A stretch of 64,000 nucleotides of DNA from Luteolibacter sp. SL250 (GTDB lineage: Bacteria; Verrucomicrobiota; Verrucomicrobiia; Verrucomicrobiales; Akkermansiaceae): contig NZ_CP113054.1 of the NCBI RefSeq assembly GCF_026625605.1, positions 4,154,001 through 4,218,000 on the forward strand, given 5' to 3'. Positions 26,814-34,746 of this stretch are shown one piece after another. A program made the position numbers and the translations under genes. The notes beneath the pieces are model-generated. The model was not told the origin of the DNA. It saw only the letters and a list, made by a program, of their open reading frames with translations, and made no database searches. Position 1 is the stretch's first letter. Each line of letters begins with the position of its first letter.

Positions 26814-27451
26814 AGGCGTGGAAAATCATCGCCTGGGTGGCGGTCGCCGCGCTCCTCGGCTGGCTCCTTTATGCGAACCGGGAATCTCTCACTAAGGAAT
26901 CCATCATCGCCTACGGCAAAAGCCTGCCCGCCGCGTGGTTCATCCTCGCCTTCCTCCTGCTGCCGCTGATCGGCTTTCCGCTGAGCATCCTGCTCATCCT
27001 CGCGGGCATCCGCTTCGGCGTCGGCTGGGGCATGGCCGTCACCACCGCCTGCATCTACTTCCACCACTTCGCCGGCTACTGGATCTCCCATAGCTACCTG
27101 GACGAACGCCTGCGCCGGTTCGCGGAAAAGCGCGGCCACAAGGTGCCGGAGATCGATGAGGGGAACCGCGTCTGGTATACCATTCTGTTCGCCTCCGTCC
27201 ACGGACCGCCCTACGCGTTCAAGCTCTACCTGCTCGCCCTCACCGGCGTCCCGTTCCGCATCTACTGCTGGGTGGGCGGCACCGTGTACATCCTGTTCTG
27301 CATCATCCCCGTCGGTGCGGCGGCCGCCGCCGTCCACATGGACGTCACGTGGATCTACGTCGGCATCGTCGTGATCTCCGCGGGCGTCCTGATCGGAAAA
27401 TGGCTGAGGAAGCGGAAGCAGGCTGCCGCTGATGGTGCCTCAACCCAGTGA
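26810..27451 (+). CDS. TVP38/TMEM64 (VTT/DedA-like) membrane protein
   Basis: This 213-residue integral membrane protein has about five to six hydrophobic segments and the VTT-type core (GFPLSILLILAGIRFGVGWG), in which a re-entrant loop is followed by a helix. Bacterial VTT/DedA-family proteins are linked to lipid movement across the membrane and to undecaprenyl phosphate or phospholipid recycling; which lipid applies here is unknown. Start ATG 26810 overlaps the fusion gene stop by four bases, making this the last of four coupled genes. TVP38-type proteins are often next to, or fused with, phospholipase-D- or EEP-type domains, which fits the neighbour. Confidence 0.88.
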   Translation: MKAWKIIAWVAVAALLGWLLYANRESLTKESIIAYGKSLPAAWFILAFLLLPLIGFPLSILLILAGIRFGVGWGMAVTTACIYFHHFAGYWISHSYLDERLRRFAEKRGHKVPEIDEGNRVWYTILFASVHGPPYAFKLYLLALTGVPFRIYCWVGGTVYILFCIIPVGAAAAAVHMDVTWIYVGIVVISAGVLIGKWLRKRKQAAADGASTQ

Positions 27452-27510
27452 TGGGGATGGAACTTTGTCCCACGCGATCAAACCCGTGGTCATGGAGAAC
27501 GGGACAGATG

Positions 27511-27588
27511 ACCACGGATTACACGGATTACACGGATTCAGAAAAAGAACGAAGAATCCGAATCCGTTCAATCCGTGTAATCCGTGGT
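27511..27588. repeat. Inverted repeat with internal ACACGGATT tandem units
   Basis: The left arm reads ACCACGGATTACACGGATT followed by another ACACGGATT unit. The right arm is its complement, TAATCCGTGGT at the end with a slightly diverged AATCCGTTCAATCCG. The centre (about 20 bases) is AGAAAAAGAACGAAG. Imperfect tandem units inside a palindrome are typical of intergenic repeat families. It lies between the VTT gene and the sulfatase; no T tract marks it as a terminator. Confidence 0.75.
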
Positions 27589-27711
27589 TTCAAAAAGCGG
27601 CTCCATCCAAATCGACTTTGATCTCCCGGTGGTCCAATCACCTGCAACTTCCGCCACGTTCCGGGGTTTGCATTCATCCCTGGTTCCCTGCAAACATCCC
27701 GCAAATCCCAC

Positions 27712-29241
27712 ATGATGAATTTCCCAAAGCTGCCCGCTCTGCTCGCCTCCGTGGTCCTGTTCGTGCCCGGCCTCCGCGCCGCCACGGAACGCCCGAACAT
27801 CCTTTTCATCTTCACCGACGATCTCGCCTACCAGGCGATCAGTTCCTACGGGGAATCCCGCAAGCTGCTGGACACGCCGAACCTCGACCGGATCGCGCGC
27901 GAGGGCATGCGCTTCAACCGCGCTCTGGTGCCGAACTCCATCTGCGGCCCCAGCCGCGCCACCGTCCTGACGGGGAAATACTCCCACCTCAACGGCTTCC
28001 CGAACAACTCGAACAGCCGCTTCGACGGATCGCAACCGACCTTTCCGAAGACGCTGCGGGCGAACGGCTACCAAACCGCCATCGTCGGAAAATGGCACCT
28101 GATGAGCGATCCCACCGGCTTCGACCACTGGGATATCCTGCCGGGACAGGGTGCTTACTACCAACCGGACTTCATCCGCAACGGGGAGAAAGTCACCGAG
28201 GACGGCTACGTCACGGACATCATCACCGACCACAGCATCGGCTGGCTGGAAAAGCGGGACAAGTCGCGGCCCTTCCTGCTGATGGCCCAGCACAAGGCAC
28301 CGCACCGGGAATGGGCGCCCGCGCTGCGCCACCTGAACCACGACAACGACCGCAAGTATCCCGAGCCGCCGACCCTCTTCGACGACTACGCCGGCCGGGG
28401 CCAGGCCGTCCGCGAACAGGACATGACGCTGGAGAAGACCTTCACCCCGCGCGACGCGAAGCTCAACGCCCAGCCCCGCCTGACACCGCAGCAGCGGACG
28501 GAGTGGGACGCCTACTACGAACCCCGTAACAAATCCTTCCACGAAGCCAACCTGCAGGGGAATGACCTCGTCCGCTGGCGCTACAACCGCTACCTGCACG
28601 ACTACCTGGGCACCGTGAAGTCCGTGGACGAAAGCGTGGGCAGGCTGCTGGACTACCTGGACAAGGAAGGCATCGCGGACAAGACCATTATCGTCTTTTC
28701 ATCCGACCAAGGCTTCTTCCTCGGCGAGCACGGATGGTTCGACAAGCGCTGGATCTTCGAGGAATCCCTCCGCACGCCGCTGCTCGTCAAATGGCCCGGC
28801 GTCACCAAGCCCGGCTCCGTGAACGACGATCTCGTCTCCACCCTGGATTTCGCCCAGACGTTCTATGAAGCGGCGGGCGTCGCCCCGCACGAGGGCGTCC
28901 AGGGCCGCAGCCTGGTCCCCGTCCTTTCCGGAAACACGCCGGACGACTGGCGGAAAAGCTTTTACTACCACTACTACGAGTATCCCATGCCTCATCGCGT
29001 GCGCCCGCACTACGGCGTGGTGACCGCCCGCCACAAGTTGGTCCACTTCTACGCGCCGGATGTGGACTACTGGGAACTCTACGACCTCCAGACGGACCCG
29101 CACGAACTGCGCAGCGTCTATGACGACCCCGCCCAGGCCGCCGTCCGCGACGAACTCCACCGCGAGGTGGCCCGCCTCCGCACCGAGCTGAAAGTCCCCG
29201 CCCAGGACCCGCCCGGCTTTTCCGGTGGGCGGAGGAAATAG
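27712..29241 (+). CDS. Formylglycine-dependent arylsulfatase family protein
   Basis: This 509-residue exported sulfatase has a signal peptide of about 23 residues. Metal-binding D36/D37 lie in FTDDLAY, and the maturation motif C78-G-P-S-R82 (sequence ICGPSRATVLTGKY) follows. Conserved KWHL and DQGFFLGEHGWFDKR motifs occur downstream. The Cys-type motif needs conversion to formylglycine. A predicted formylglycine-generating enzyme with both catalytic cysteines lies 2 kb downstream at 29951. Typical targets in PVC bacteria are sulfated polysaccharides; the exact ester is not predictable. ATG 27712 and 27715 are equivalent start choices. Confidence 0.93.
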   Translation: MMNFPKLPALLASVVLFVPGLRAATERPNILFIFTDDLAYQAISSYGESRKLLDTPNLDRIAREGMRFNRALVPNSICGPSRATVLTGKYSHLNGFPNNSNSRFDGSQPTFPKTLRANGYQTAIVGKWHLMSDPTGFDHWDILPGQGAYYQPDFIRNGEKVTEDGYVTDIITDHSIGWLEKRDKSRPFLLMAQHKAPHREWAPALRHLNHDNDRKYPEPPTLFDDYAGRGQAVREQDMTLEKTFTPRDAKLNAQPRLTPQQRTEWDAYYEPRNKSFHEANLQGNDLVRWRYNRYLHDYLGTVKSVDESVGRLLDYLDKEGIADKTIIVFSSDQGFFLGEHGWFDKRWIFEESLRTPLLVKWPGVTKPGSVNDDLVSTLDFAQTFYEAAGVAPHEGVQGRSLVPVLSGNTPDDWRKSFYYHYYEYPMPHRVRPHYGVVTARHKLVHFYAPDVDYWELYDLQTDPHELRSVYDDPAQAAVRDELHREVARLRTELKVPAQDPPGFSGGRRK

Positions 29242-29273
29242 GTGAGGATGGCAGCCCCCCTGCGGGCGGTCAG

Positions 29274-29303
29274 GCCGGGGATTTGCACCGTGCAACCCCC
29301 GGC
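29274..29303 (+). terminator. Strong GC hairpin without T tract after the sulfatase
   Basis: GCCGGGG at 29274-29280 faces CCCCGGC at 29297-29303, enclosing the imperfect palindrome TTGCACCGTGCAA. The stem is about 13 base pairs with small internal mismatches. It lies about 30 bases after the sulfatase stop. No run of T follows, so it may act as a transcript 3' end stabiliser or a Rho-assisted stop rather than an intrinsic terminator. Confidence 0.4.
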
Positions 29304-29421
29304 GGACGCGAAATGCAAGACGGGCGGGAGGACACCGCCCCTGATCCCCCTAACCCCGTGGTTTCCGGGGATGGCATGGACCCTGCGAAAGAATGTGGAT
29401 CATCCCAATCCACAGAAATCC

Positions 29422-29874
29422 ATGAACACACCTTCCATCATCATCGCCGCGAACCGCGGCCATCTCGTCGCCTACCGCAAGACCGGGAACGACTCGCTGC
29501 AGCCGATCGACAACGCTTCCTTCAAAGAAGGGAACGCCAGCATCTCTGACATCGTCACGGACCAGGCGGGCGCGTTTCCCATGAGCGGCACACCCGGCAC
29601 CGGATCCTATGAGAGCCTGCCGCTGGTGGCGGAGTTGGAGGTCCGCAGCTTCCGCAAGGTGGCGGAAAAGATCGGCAAAATCCTCGACGAAGAGGACATC
29701 CCCTGGTGGGGCTTCGCCTCGCCCAGCGAGATCAACGGCGCGATCCTCGACCACCTGAAACCGCAGTACCGGGACAAAGTGTCGATCAACCTGAAGTCCG
29801 ACCTGACCAACTCACCGAAGGAGCAGGTCTACCAGAGCTTCAACAAGGCCGCACGGGAAACGCACGTGGTGTGA
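29422..29874 (+). CDS. Host-attachment-protein-like (baeRF/PF10116-like) protein
   Basis: This 150-residue soluble protein begins SIIIAANRGHLVAYRK and ends with a KVSINLKSDLTNSPKEQVYQ segment. The pattern resembles the host_attach/baeRF-like family (PF10116), whose RNase-like fold is related to release-factor domains; the name comes from plant-associated bacteria. No signal peptide. Catalytic residues of the release-factor fold are not obvious. The start ATG 29422 was chosen because upstream sequence is low in codon bias. The gene ends in a convergent gap filled by a palindromic element. Confidence 0.65.
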   Translation: MNTPSIIIAANRGHLVAYRKTGNDSLQPIDNASFKEGNASISDIVTDQAGAFPMSGTPGTGSYESLPLVAELEVRSFRKVAEKIGKILDEEDIPWWGFASPSEINGAILDHLKPQYRDKVSINLKSDLTNSPKEQVYQSFNKAARETHVV

Positions 29875-29879
29875 CGAAC

Positions 29880-29949
29880 GGAGCGCGGACTTCAGTCCGC
29901 TTGGCTTCGCAAAGACCATTGCTCCGGGGCGGACTGAAGTCCGCGCTCC
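29880..29949. repeat. Long palindromic element, GGAGCG subtype, in a convergent gap
   Basis: This 70-base inverted repeat has outer arms GGAGCGCGGACTTCAGTCCG and complement, loop TTGGCTTCGCA...TTGCTCCGGGGCGG. It fills the whole gap between two convergent stops (29874 and 29951), leaving one base before the FGE stop. That position suits a bidirectional transcription stop or an insertion-tolerant site. Its loop matches that of the GGGACC-subtype copies while its arms do not. Confidence 0.85.
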
Positions 29950-29950
29950 A

Positions 29951-31006
29951 TCAATCCCTCACACACCGGAAGCCCGTGTGGTTCGCGGGCGAGTCCTCCT
30001 CCAGCGAATGCCGCGCGGCCGGGCGGTAGCGCATGCAGTAGGAAACGTGGCAGAGGTAGGAGCCGCCTTTCGTCACGTGATGCGGCGGACCCGCCTTTTT
30101 CACGCCGGTCATGCGGTTGAGCCAGGTTTCCGGCCCGGCGGGATTGTCCTTCGTGCAATACGTCGGATAGGCGGGGTCGTAGTAATCTGAGCAGAGTTCC
30201 CACACGTTGCCCGCCATGTCGCGGAGGCCGTAGCCGTTCGCGGGAAAGGTCCCCACGGGGGCCGTGGAGGTGAATCCATCCGCGGCGGAATCCCCGGCGG
30301 GGAACTCCCCTTGGAAGGTATTGGCCATCCACTTGTCACCGGGCTTCATCTCATCCCCCCAGGTGTAAGTCTTTCCGGAAAGCCCGCCGCGCGCGGCGAA
30401 CTCCCACTCCGCCTCCGTCGGCAGCCGCTTGCCCGCCCACTTCGCATAGGCCGCGGCGTCCTCGTGGTTCACGCACACCACGGGATGGTTGCCACGGCCC
30501 TCGATGGACGATGCCTTTCCCGACGGGTGCCGCCAGTTCGCCTCCGGGTCCCACCGCCACCACGATCCCGCGTCGGCGGTGTTCGGATCACCGACGGATT
30601 CAGCCGGCTTGTTGAAGACGAGGCTGCCCTGGTTGAAGCCACCCTGCGGCAGGCTGGCCCGGGCCTCCGGCGGGAAGTCTTCCAGCTTCGCCGGGCGCTC
30701 CGCGAAGGTGACGTAGCCGGTCGCTTTCACGAATGCGGCGAACTGGTCGTTGGTCACCTCCGTCACATCGATGGAAAACGGCTTTACCGTGATCGTGCGG
30801 ACGGGAGCCTCTTCGGGGAATTCCTTCAACCCATACGGCGTATCAAACGATCCGGACGATCCCATCTGGTAAGTGCCGCCCGGCAGCGCGGCCATGCCGT
30901 CGTTCACGGGGAAATTCCCCGCCTCTTCCTTTTTCTCACCCTGGCACGCGGAGAGCAGCAAAACCGCGCAGGCACCTGCGGCACGTATTTTCTTGGAAAC
31001 CATCAT
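29951..31006 (-). CDS. Formylglycine-generating enzyme (SUMF1-type), predicted lipoprotein
   Basis: This 351-residue protein has an N-terminal lipobox (LLLSAC, so Cys near residue 19 would be lipidated) and an FGE-sulfatase domain over the rest. It ends with GGSYLCHVSYCMRYR and GFRC, in which C319 and C324 correspond to the two catalytic cysteines of aerobic FGE. FGE converts the Cys of CxPSR sulfatase motifs to formylglycine; a matching sulfatase is encoded at 27712. Most bacterial FGEs are cytosolic, so a lipoprotein signal on a protein with both cysteines is unusual. The start is ATG 31006, with ATG 31003 next to it; the frame extends upstream without an export signal. Confidence 0.9.
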   Translation of the reverse strand: MMVSKKIRAAGACAVLLLSACQGEKKEEAGNFPVNDGMAALPGGTYQMGSSGSFDTPYGLKEFPEEAPVRTITVKPFSIDVTEVTNDQFAAFVKATGYVTFAERPAKLEDFPPEARASLPQGGFNQGSLVFNKPAESVGDPNTADAGSWWRWDPEANWRHPSGKASSIEGRGNHPVVCVNHEDAAAYAKWAGKRLPTEAEWEFAARGGLSGKTYTWGDEMKPGDKWMANTFQGEFPAGDSAADGFTSTAPVGTFPANGYGLRDMAGNVWELCSDYYDPAYPTYCTKDNPAGPETWLNRMTGVKKAGPPHHVTKGGSYLCHVSYCMRYRPAARHSLEEDSPANHTGFRCVRD

Positions 31007-31108
31007 CACGGACGGCGGGACTGTATGCCCGCCCGGATGGAACTCCAATCTTATCGGATGGTTGCCCGTTCCCGCCGGAAATCTTCACGGCGGGGCGTTT
31101 TGACCGTC

Positions 31109-31375
31109 TCAGGCGGCCATCAGCAGGGAGATGCGCTCGCGGCGCTGCCTTTCGTCCAGATCCGCAAGGAAGTATGCCTCAACCGACTCACCGTCGTCCC
31201 TTTCAACCTGATCGAGCAGATACAGCTCGATGGTGGCGTTGATCGGGAACTTGAGGGGGCAGTCCCCCGGCTCCACCAGGTAGCCATCGACAAAGGTGAA
31301 CGAACGGCGGTCCGTCTGGTCCTCCACTGCGGTTCCGTTGCGGGAACCTCCTACGAAAATTGGATGCTGATGCAT
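31109..31375 (-). CDS. Small hypothetical protein (88 aa)
   Basis: This protein starts MHQHPIFVGGSRNG and ends with a strongly helical charged segment (DLDERQRRERISLLMAA). It has no membrane segment, signal or recognisable domain. The reading frame is clean, starts with ATG and follows the strand of its neighbours. It lies about 100 bases upstream of the FGE gene. Codon choice looks coding, but the protein could still be spurious. No function is assigned. Confidence 0.55.
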   Translation of the reverse strand: MHQHPIFVGGSRNGTAVEDQTDRRSFTFVDGYLVEPGDCPLKFPINATIELYLLDQVERDDGESVEAYFLADLDERQRRERISLLMAA

Positions 31376-31450
31376 AACCCTGTCACTCTAAGCGATAACT
31401 GTGCCAAATGCAAGTCAGCGCGGCGATTTTGGTGGCGGAGGAGGTTGAAG

Positions 31451-31592
31451 ACTGGGACCGCGGAATCCAGAGCGAGCGTGGCGAGCCTTCCTTTCTTGCG
31501 CAGCCAAACCGGATGGCCGGAGGCAATTCATTCCGCCCCGGAGAATCCAGCCATCATGCGAAGCCAAGCGGAATGAATTCCGCGGTCCCAGT
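31451..31592. repeat. GGGACC-subtype palindromic element with a 60-base internal insertion
   Basis: Ends ACTGGGACCGCGG (31451) and CCGCGGTCCCAGT (ending 31592) match the complete copies. The right part is the normal loop and arm in inverted orientation (GCGGAAT-TC-ATTCCGC arm). The left arm is broken near GGAAT by about 60 extra bases (about 31467-31526, beginning CCAGAGCGAGCGTGG), flanked by AAT on both sides. It lies between the small 88-residue gene and the PIG-L gene. Confidence 0.8.
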
Positions 31593-31603
31593 AGTCCTTC
31601 CCA

Positions 31604-32467
31604 CTACTGCGCCCGCTGGAGGTGCGGGACTTCGCGGATGGCGGGAACGTCGGCGGAAATGAGCCTCTCGAACTCAGGATTCAGGAGGTAGTCCGTTCCG
31701 AGGACTTCCGCGAGCGGATCCACATCCTCCTGCGAAAAGCCCAGATGGAGATGCCGCGACCAGCCCTCCGCCATGGCGAATTTCCCGGACTCCACACCCA
31801 TCTTCCGGGCATGGTCGTCCAGGGACTTGATGTAGTTGCTCATGCCCTGCGTGGCGTCCAGCCAGCCGCGCTGGCTTTCATGGGCGGACAGCGCTTCACG
31901 GATGGTCTCATGGACCGCAGTCGTGTTGACCCAGGATCCGGCGGTGACGGGCCTGCGGAGCGGATCCCTGCCGCCGTGGGGCATGCAGTGATAGACCGTG
32001 GCATCCCCCGTGTAGGCGGGGCGCTCCGGATCGGAGCGGAAATTCGGGATGGAATGGGCGAAGGTCGCCGTCACCGCCAGCCGCGCTGTGATCATGTGGT
32101 CCTCCATGTAGTCCTCCAGCGGATGGGTCAGGACGATGGCGGGCTTCACCTCGCGGATCACCGCCGCGACTTTCCGCAGCAACTCCGCGTTGTAGAAAAT
32201 CTCGAGGTCATCCGCGATGGGCGGGTGCCAGGTCGCGCCGATGAGTTCCGCCGCGTTGCGCGCCTCCTGCGCGCGGATGCGGGAGGTCTCCTCCGCGCCA
32301 TGCACCGTGCTGCCGCCACTGCCCGTCGCCAGGTTGAAGCAATGGATGTCCCAGCCCGCGCGCTTCAGCAGCAGCAGCGTGCCGCACATCTTGAATTCGA
32401 TGTCATCGGGATGCGCCGCGATGGCGATGGCGGATGGTCGGTTCATCATGGAAAAAGGAAGGCTCAT
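31604..32467 (-). CDS. PIG-L family deacetylase
   Basis: This 287-residue protein has the PIG-L zinc-binding motif AIAAHPDDIEFKMCG at the N terminus and a second metal-ligand region (HPLEDYMEDHMI) in the middle. Members deacetylate N-acetylglucosaminyl groups on small molecules (mycothiol and bacillithiol precursors, GlcNAc derivatives). It has no signal peptide. In Bacteroidetes a PIG-L domain is often fused to a NagB-like domain; here a NagB-like gene lies two genes upstream on the same strand, so action on an amino-sugar is inferred. ATG 32467 has GGGAG nearby; 32449/32446 are shorter options. Confidence 0.88.
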   Translation of the reverse strand: MSLPFSMMNRPSAIAIAAHPDDIEFKMCGTLLLLKRAGWDIHCFNLATGSGGSTVHGAEETSRIRAQEARNAAELIGATWHPPIADDLEIFYNAELLRKVAAVIREVKPAIVLTHPLEDYMEDHMITARLAVTATFAHSIPNFRSDPERPAYTGDATVYHCMPHGGRDPLRRPVTAGSWVNTTAVHETIREALSAHESQRGWLDATQGMSNYIKSLDDHARKMGVESGKFAMAEGWSRHLHLGFSQEDVDPLAEVLGTDYLLNPEFERLISADVPAIREVPHLQRAQ

Positions 32468-32514
32468 GAAGCTCCCGGAGCCGCCGGGCACGGCGGCTCC
32501 GGGATGAAGTTTCC

Positions 32515-33801
32515 TCAGACGAGCTTGTAGACGCCCGGCACGGGGACCGGCGGCACGGGGAGTTTGTCGCCGAAGTTCACCTTGTCCGGAGCGAGGTCCT
32601 GGTTCGCCTGCCACATCTCCTCCCAGGTGATGCGCTGGCCGGTCTGCGCGGCCTCACGGGCCAGCAGGCCGAGCATGGTGCTGTTGGCCATGTATTCGCC
32701 CGCGTTGAGCTCCTTGCCCGCGCGGATGGCGGCGAACCACTCGTTGTGCTCCACCTGGTACATGTTCTCCGGCTGGTCGCGGAAGGCCCACGTGACCTTG
32801 CCGGCGGGGTCCTTCGTCAGAACGCGGCTCGGGGCTTCCAGCGTGCCTTTTTCGCAATAAACGCGGTCCACCACCTCGCTGAATGCACCCTTGAACTGGC
32901 GCTGGCCGATGTGGCAGATCACGCCGCCCGGATACTCGAACGCGACGTCATAGTGGTCCCACACGCTGCCGTCGTCATCCCGCTGGGCACGGCCGCCGGA
33001 GCCACGCGCCGCGATGGGGGCGACGTCACCCATCGCCCAGGCGATCTTGTCCACGGTGTGGATGCCTTGCTCCACCAGCGGTCCGCCGGACAGCCAGCCA
33101 TGGCCCATCCAGTTGCGGATCTGCCACTCCACGTCACCCCATTCCGGGTTCCGTTGGTCGATCGCGGTGGATGGTTTCGGCACGGAGGCCAGATAGGTTC
33201 CATAGACGGAGATGACGCGGCCCAGCTCCCCGGAGGTCACCTTGCCGTAGCCTTCACGCGTGTTCGGGGAGAAGCGCCAGCAGAAGCCGTGCTGGATGGT
33301 GGTGCCCTTCTGCTTCGCCAGCTTCGCGGACTCCACGACGGACTTCACGCCCGCGACGTCCACCGCCATCGGCTTTTCACAGAAGGCATGCTTCCCGGCG
33401 TCCACCGCGGCACGCAGGTGCAGTGGGCGGAACCCGGGAGGAGCGGTCAGGATCACCACGTCCACACCGCTGTCGATGACTTTCTGGTAGGCGTCCAGAC
33501 CGGAGAACTGCCGGGCCTCAGGGACTTCCACCTTGCCACCGAACTTCGAGAGGTTGTTCAGGGAAGCGGTGATCTGGGAAGCGAAGGCGTCGCCGATGGC
33601 CCAGAGCTTCACGTTCGGGTCCGCGGACAGCGCCTGGCTGGCGGCACCGGTCCCCCGGCCGCCGCAGCCGATGAGGCCGATCTTGAGGATGGCGTTGTTG
33701 GACGCGTTCTGGGCACGGAGGACGGCGGGGAACGCGGTCACTGCGGCGGTGGCGCCGGCGGCGGTCAGGAACTGGCGCCGGGATGGGTCGGATGGATTCA
33801 T
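32515..33801 (-). CDS. Gfo/Idh/MocA-family oxidoreductase with Tat signal (copy 1)
   Basis: This 428-residue protein has a twin-arginine N terminus (PSRRQFLTAAGATAAVTAFP) and then a Rossmann domain (KIGLIGCGGRGTG) and the family signature CEKPMAVDV (catalytic Lys). The C-terminal alpha/beta domain contains a WGDVEWQIRNWM-type segment. Exported Gfo/Idh/MocA enzymes are frequent in Bacteroidetes and PVC bacteria and oxidise sugar or sugar-acid groups with a tightly bound NAD(P). It lies 47 bases upstream of the PIG-L gene and 88 downstream of the NagB-like gene, in one minus-strand run. Confidence 0.93.
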   Translation of the reverse strand: MNPSDPSRRQFLTAAGATAAVTAFPAVLRAQNASNNAILKIGLIGCGGRGTGAASQALSADPNVKLWAIGDAFASQITASLNNLSKFGGKVEVPEARQFSGLDAYQKVIDSGVDVVILTAPPGFRPLHLRAAVDAGKHAFCEKPMAVDVAGVKSVVESAKLAKQKGTTIQHGFCWRFSPNTREGYGKVTSGELGRVISVYGTYLASVPKPSTAIDQRNPEWGDVEWQIRNWMGHGWLSGGPLVEQGIHTVDKIAWAMGDVAPIAARGSGGRAQRDDDGSVWDHYDVAFEYPGGVICHIGQRQFKGAFSEVVDRVYCEKGTLEAPSRVLTKDPAGKVTWAFRDQPENMYQVEHNEWFAAIRAGKELNAGEYMANSTMLGLLAREAAQTGQRITWEEMWQANQDLAPDKVNFGDKLPVPPVPVPGVYKLV

Positions 33802-33888
33802 CAGGGTAGTTGGGTTGTTCGGAGATAGGTTCAGGGAGACTGCGGCTGGTGGAGGATAGAACGGATGCGGCATCCGGCACCGTTCATC

Positions 33889-34677
33889 CTAATCCTTTAA
33901 AACATGCTGCTTTTCTTCAACACAAAGGTGCCCGCGGAGATCCGCCGCGGCGGCCTTGTCCAGATACACGGAAGCATCCGGATGTTCCTGGAGATAGGAG
34001 GCGGGAACCTCATCGGCCACGGGGTTGTCGAACGCCTCCGACACGATGCCGGCCTTCGCCGCGCCCCACGCCATCAGGATGATCCGGCGCGCCTCCAGGA
34101 TGGTGCCGCAACCCATGGTGATGGCGTGTGACGGCACCCTGTCCGCCCCGCCGAAGTCCCCGGCCGCGTCCGTCCGCGTCATGTGGTCCAGCCGTACCAG
34201 CGACGTCCGCGATCCCCTGCCCGCCCCCGGCTCGTTGAAGCCGATGTGGCCGGTCCGGCCGATGCCGAGGATCTGCAGGTCGATGCCACCGCACGCCTCG
34301 ATCAACGCCTCATACGCGCGGCAATGCGGGCCGATGTCACCCGGATCCAGGTTTCCGGACGGGATGTGGGCGTTCTCCGGCCGGATGTCGATGTGATCGA
34401 AAAGATGCTCCCGCATGAAGGTCCGGTAGCTCCGCGGGTGGGACGGCAGCAGGCCGAAGTATTCATCCAGGTTGAACGCGACCACGTTCGAAAATGACAG
34501 GCCCTCCTCCCGGTGCAGGCGCACCAGCTCCCGGTAGAGCGGCAGCGGCGTCCTCCCCGTCGCCAGTCCCAGCACGGCCATCCGGCCTTCCGCTGCACGG
34601 CGTTCGACCAGTGCCTTCATCTCAAGCGCGATGGCTCGGCAGGCACTCTCCGGGGATGGGAAAATCTGACATCTCAC
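33889..34677 (-). CDS. Glucosamine-6-phosphate deaminase-like (NagB fold) protein
   Basis: This 262-residue isomerase-fold protein has NLDEYFGL (D of the E. coli D72 position kept) and a GIGRTGHIGFNEPG motif. In E. coli NagB this stretch reads GxDGHIxFNEP with catalytic D141, H143 and E148; here the Asp is Thr while His and Glu stay. The same Thr variant is usual in a NagB-like subgroup of Bacteroidetes that is fused to PIG-L domains, so it may use a different amino-sugar or reaction. The start is GTG 34677, with GTG 34695 possible. It lies next to an AraC regulator transcribed from the same strand. Confidence 0.85.
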   Translation of the reverse strand: MRCQIFPSPESACRAIALEMKALVERRAAEGRMAVLGLATGRTPLPLYRELVRLHREEGLSFSNVVAFNLDEYFGLLPSHPRSYRTFMREHLFDHIDIRPENAHIPSGNLDPGDIGPHCRAYEALIEACGGIDLQILGIGRTGHIGFNEPGAGRGSRTSLVRLDHMTRTDAAGDFGGADRVPSHAITMGCGTILEARRIILMAWGAAKAGIVSEAFDNPVADEVPASYLQEHPDASVYLDKAAAADLRGHLCVEEKQHVLKD

Positions 34678-34746
34678 AGCCCCGGAACATAGCACAACCC
34701 GGCGGCGGAATCTTCGCTATTTCGGTGGTAATACTTGCTTTTTCCG

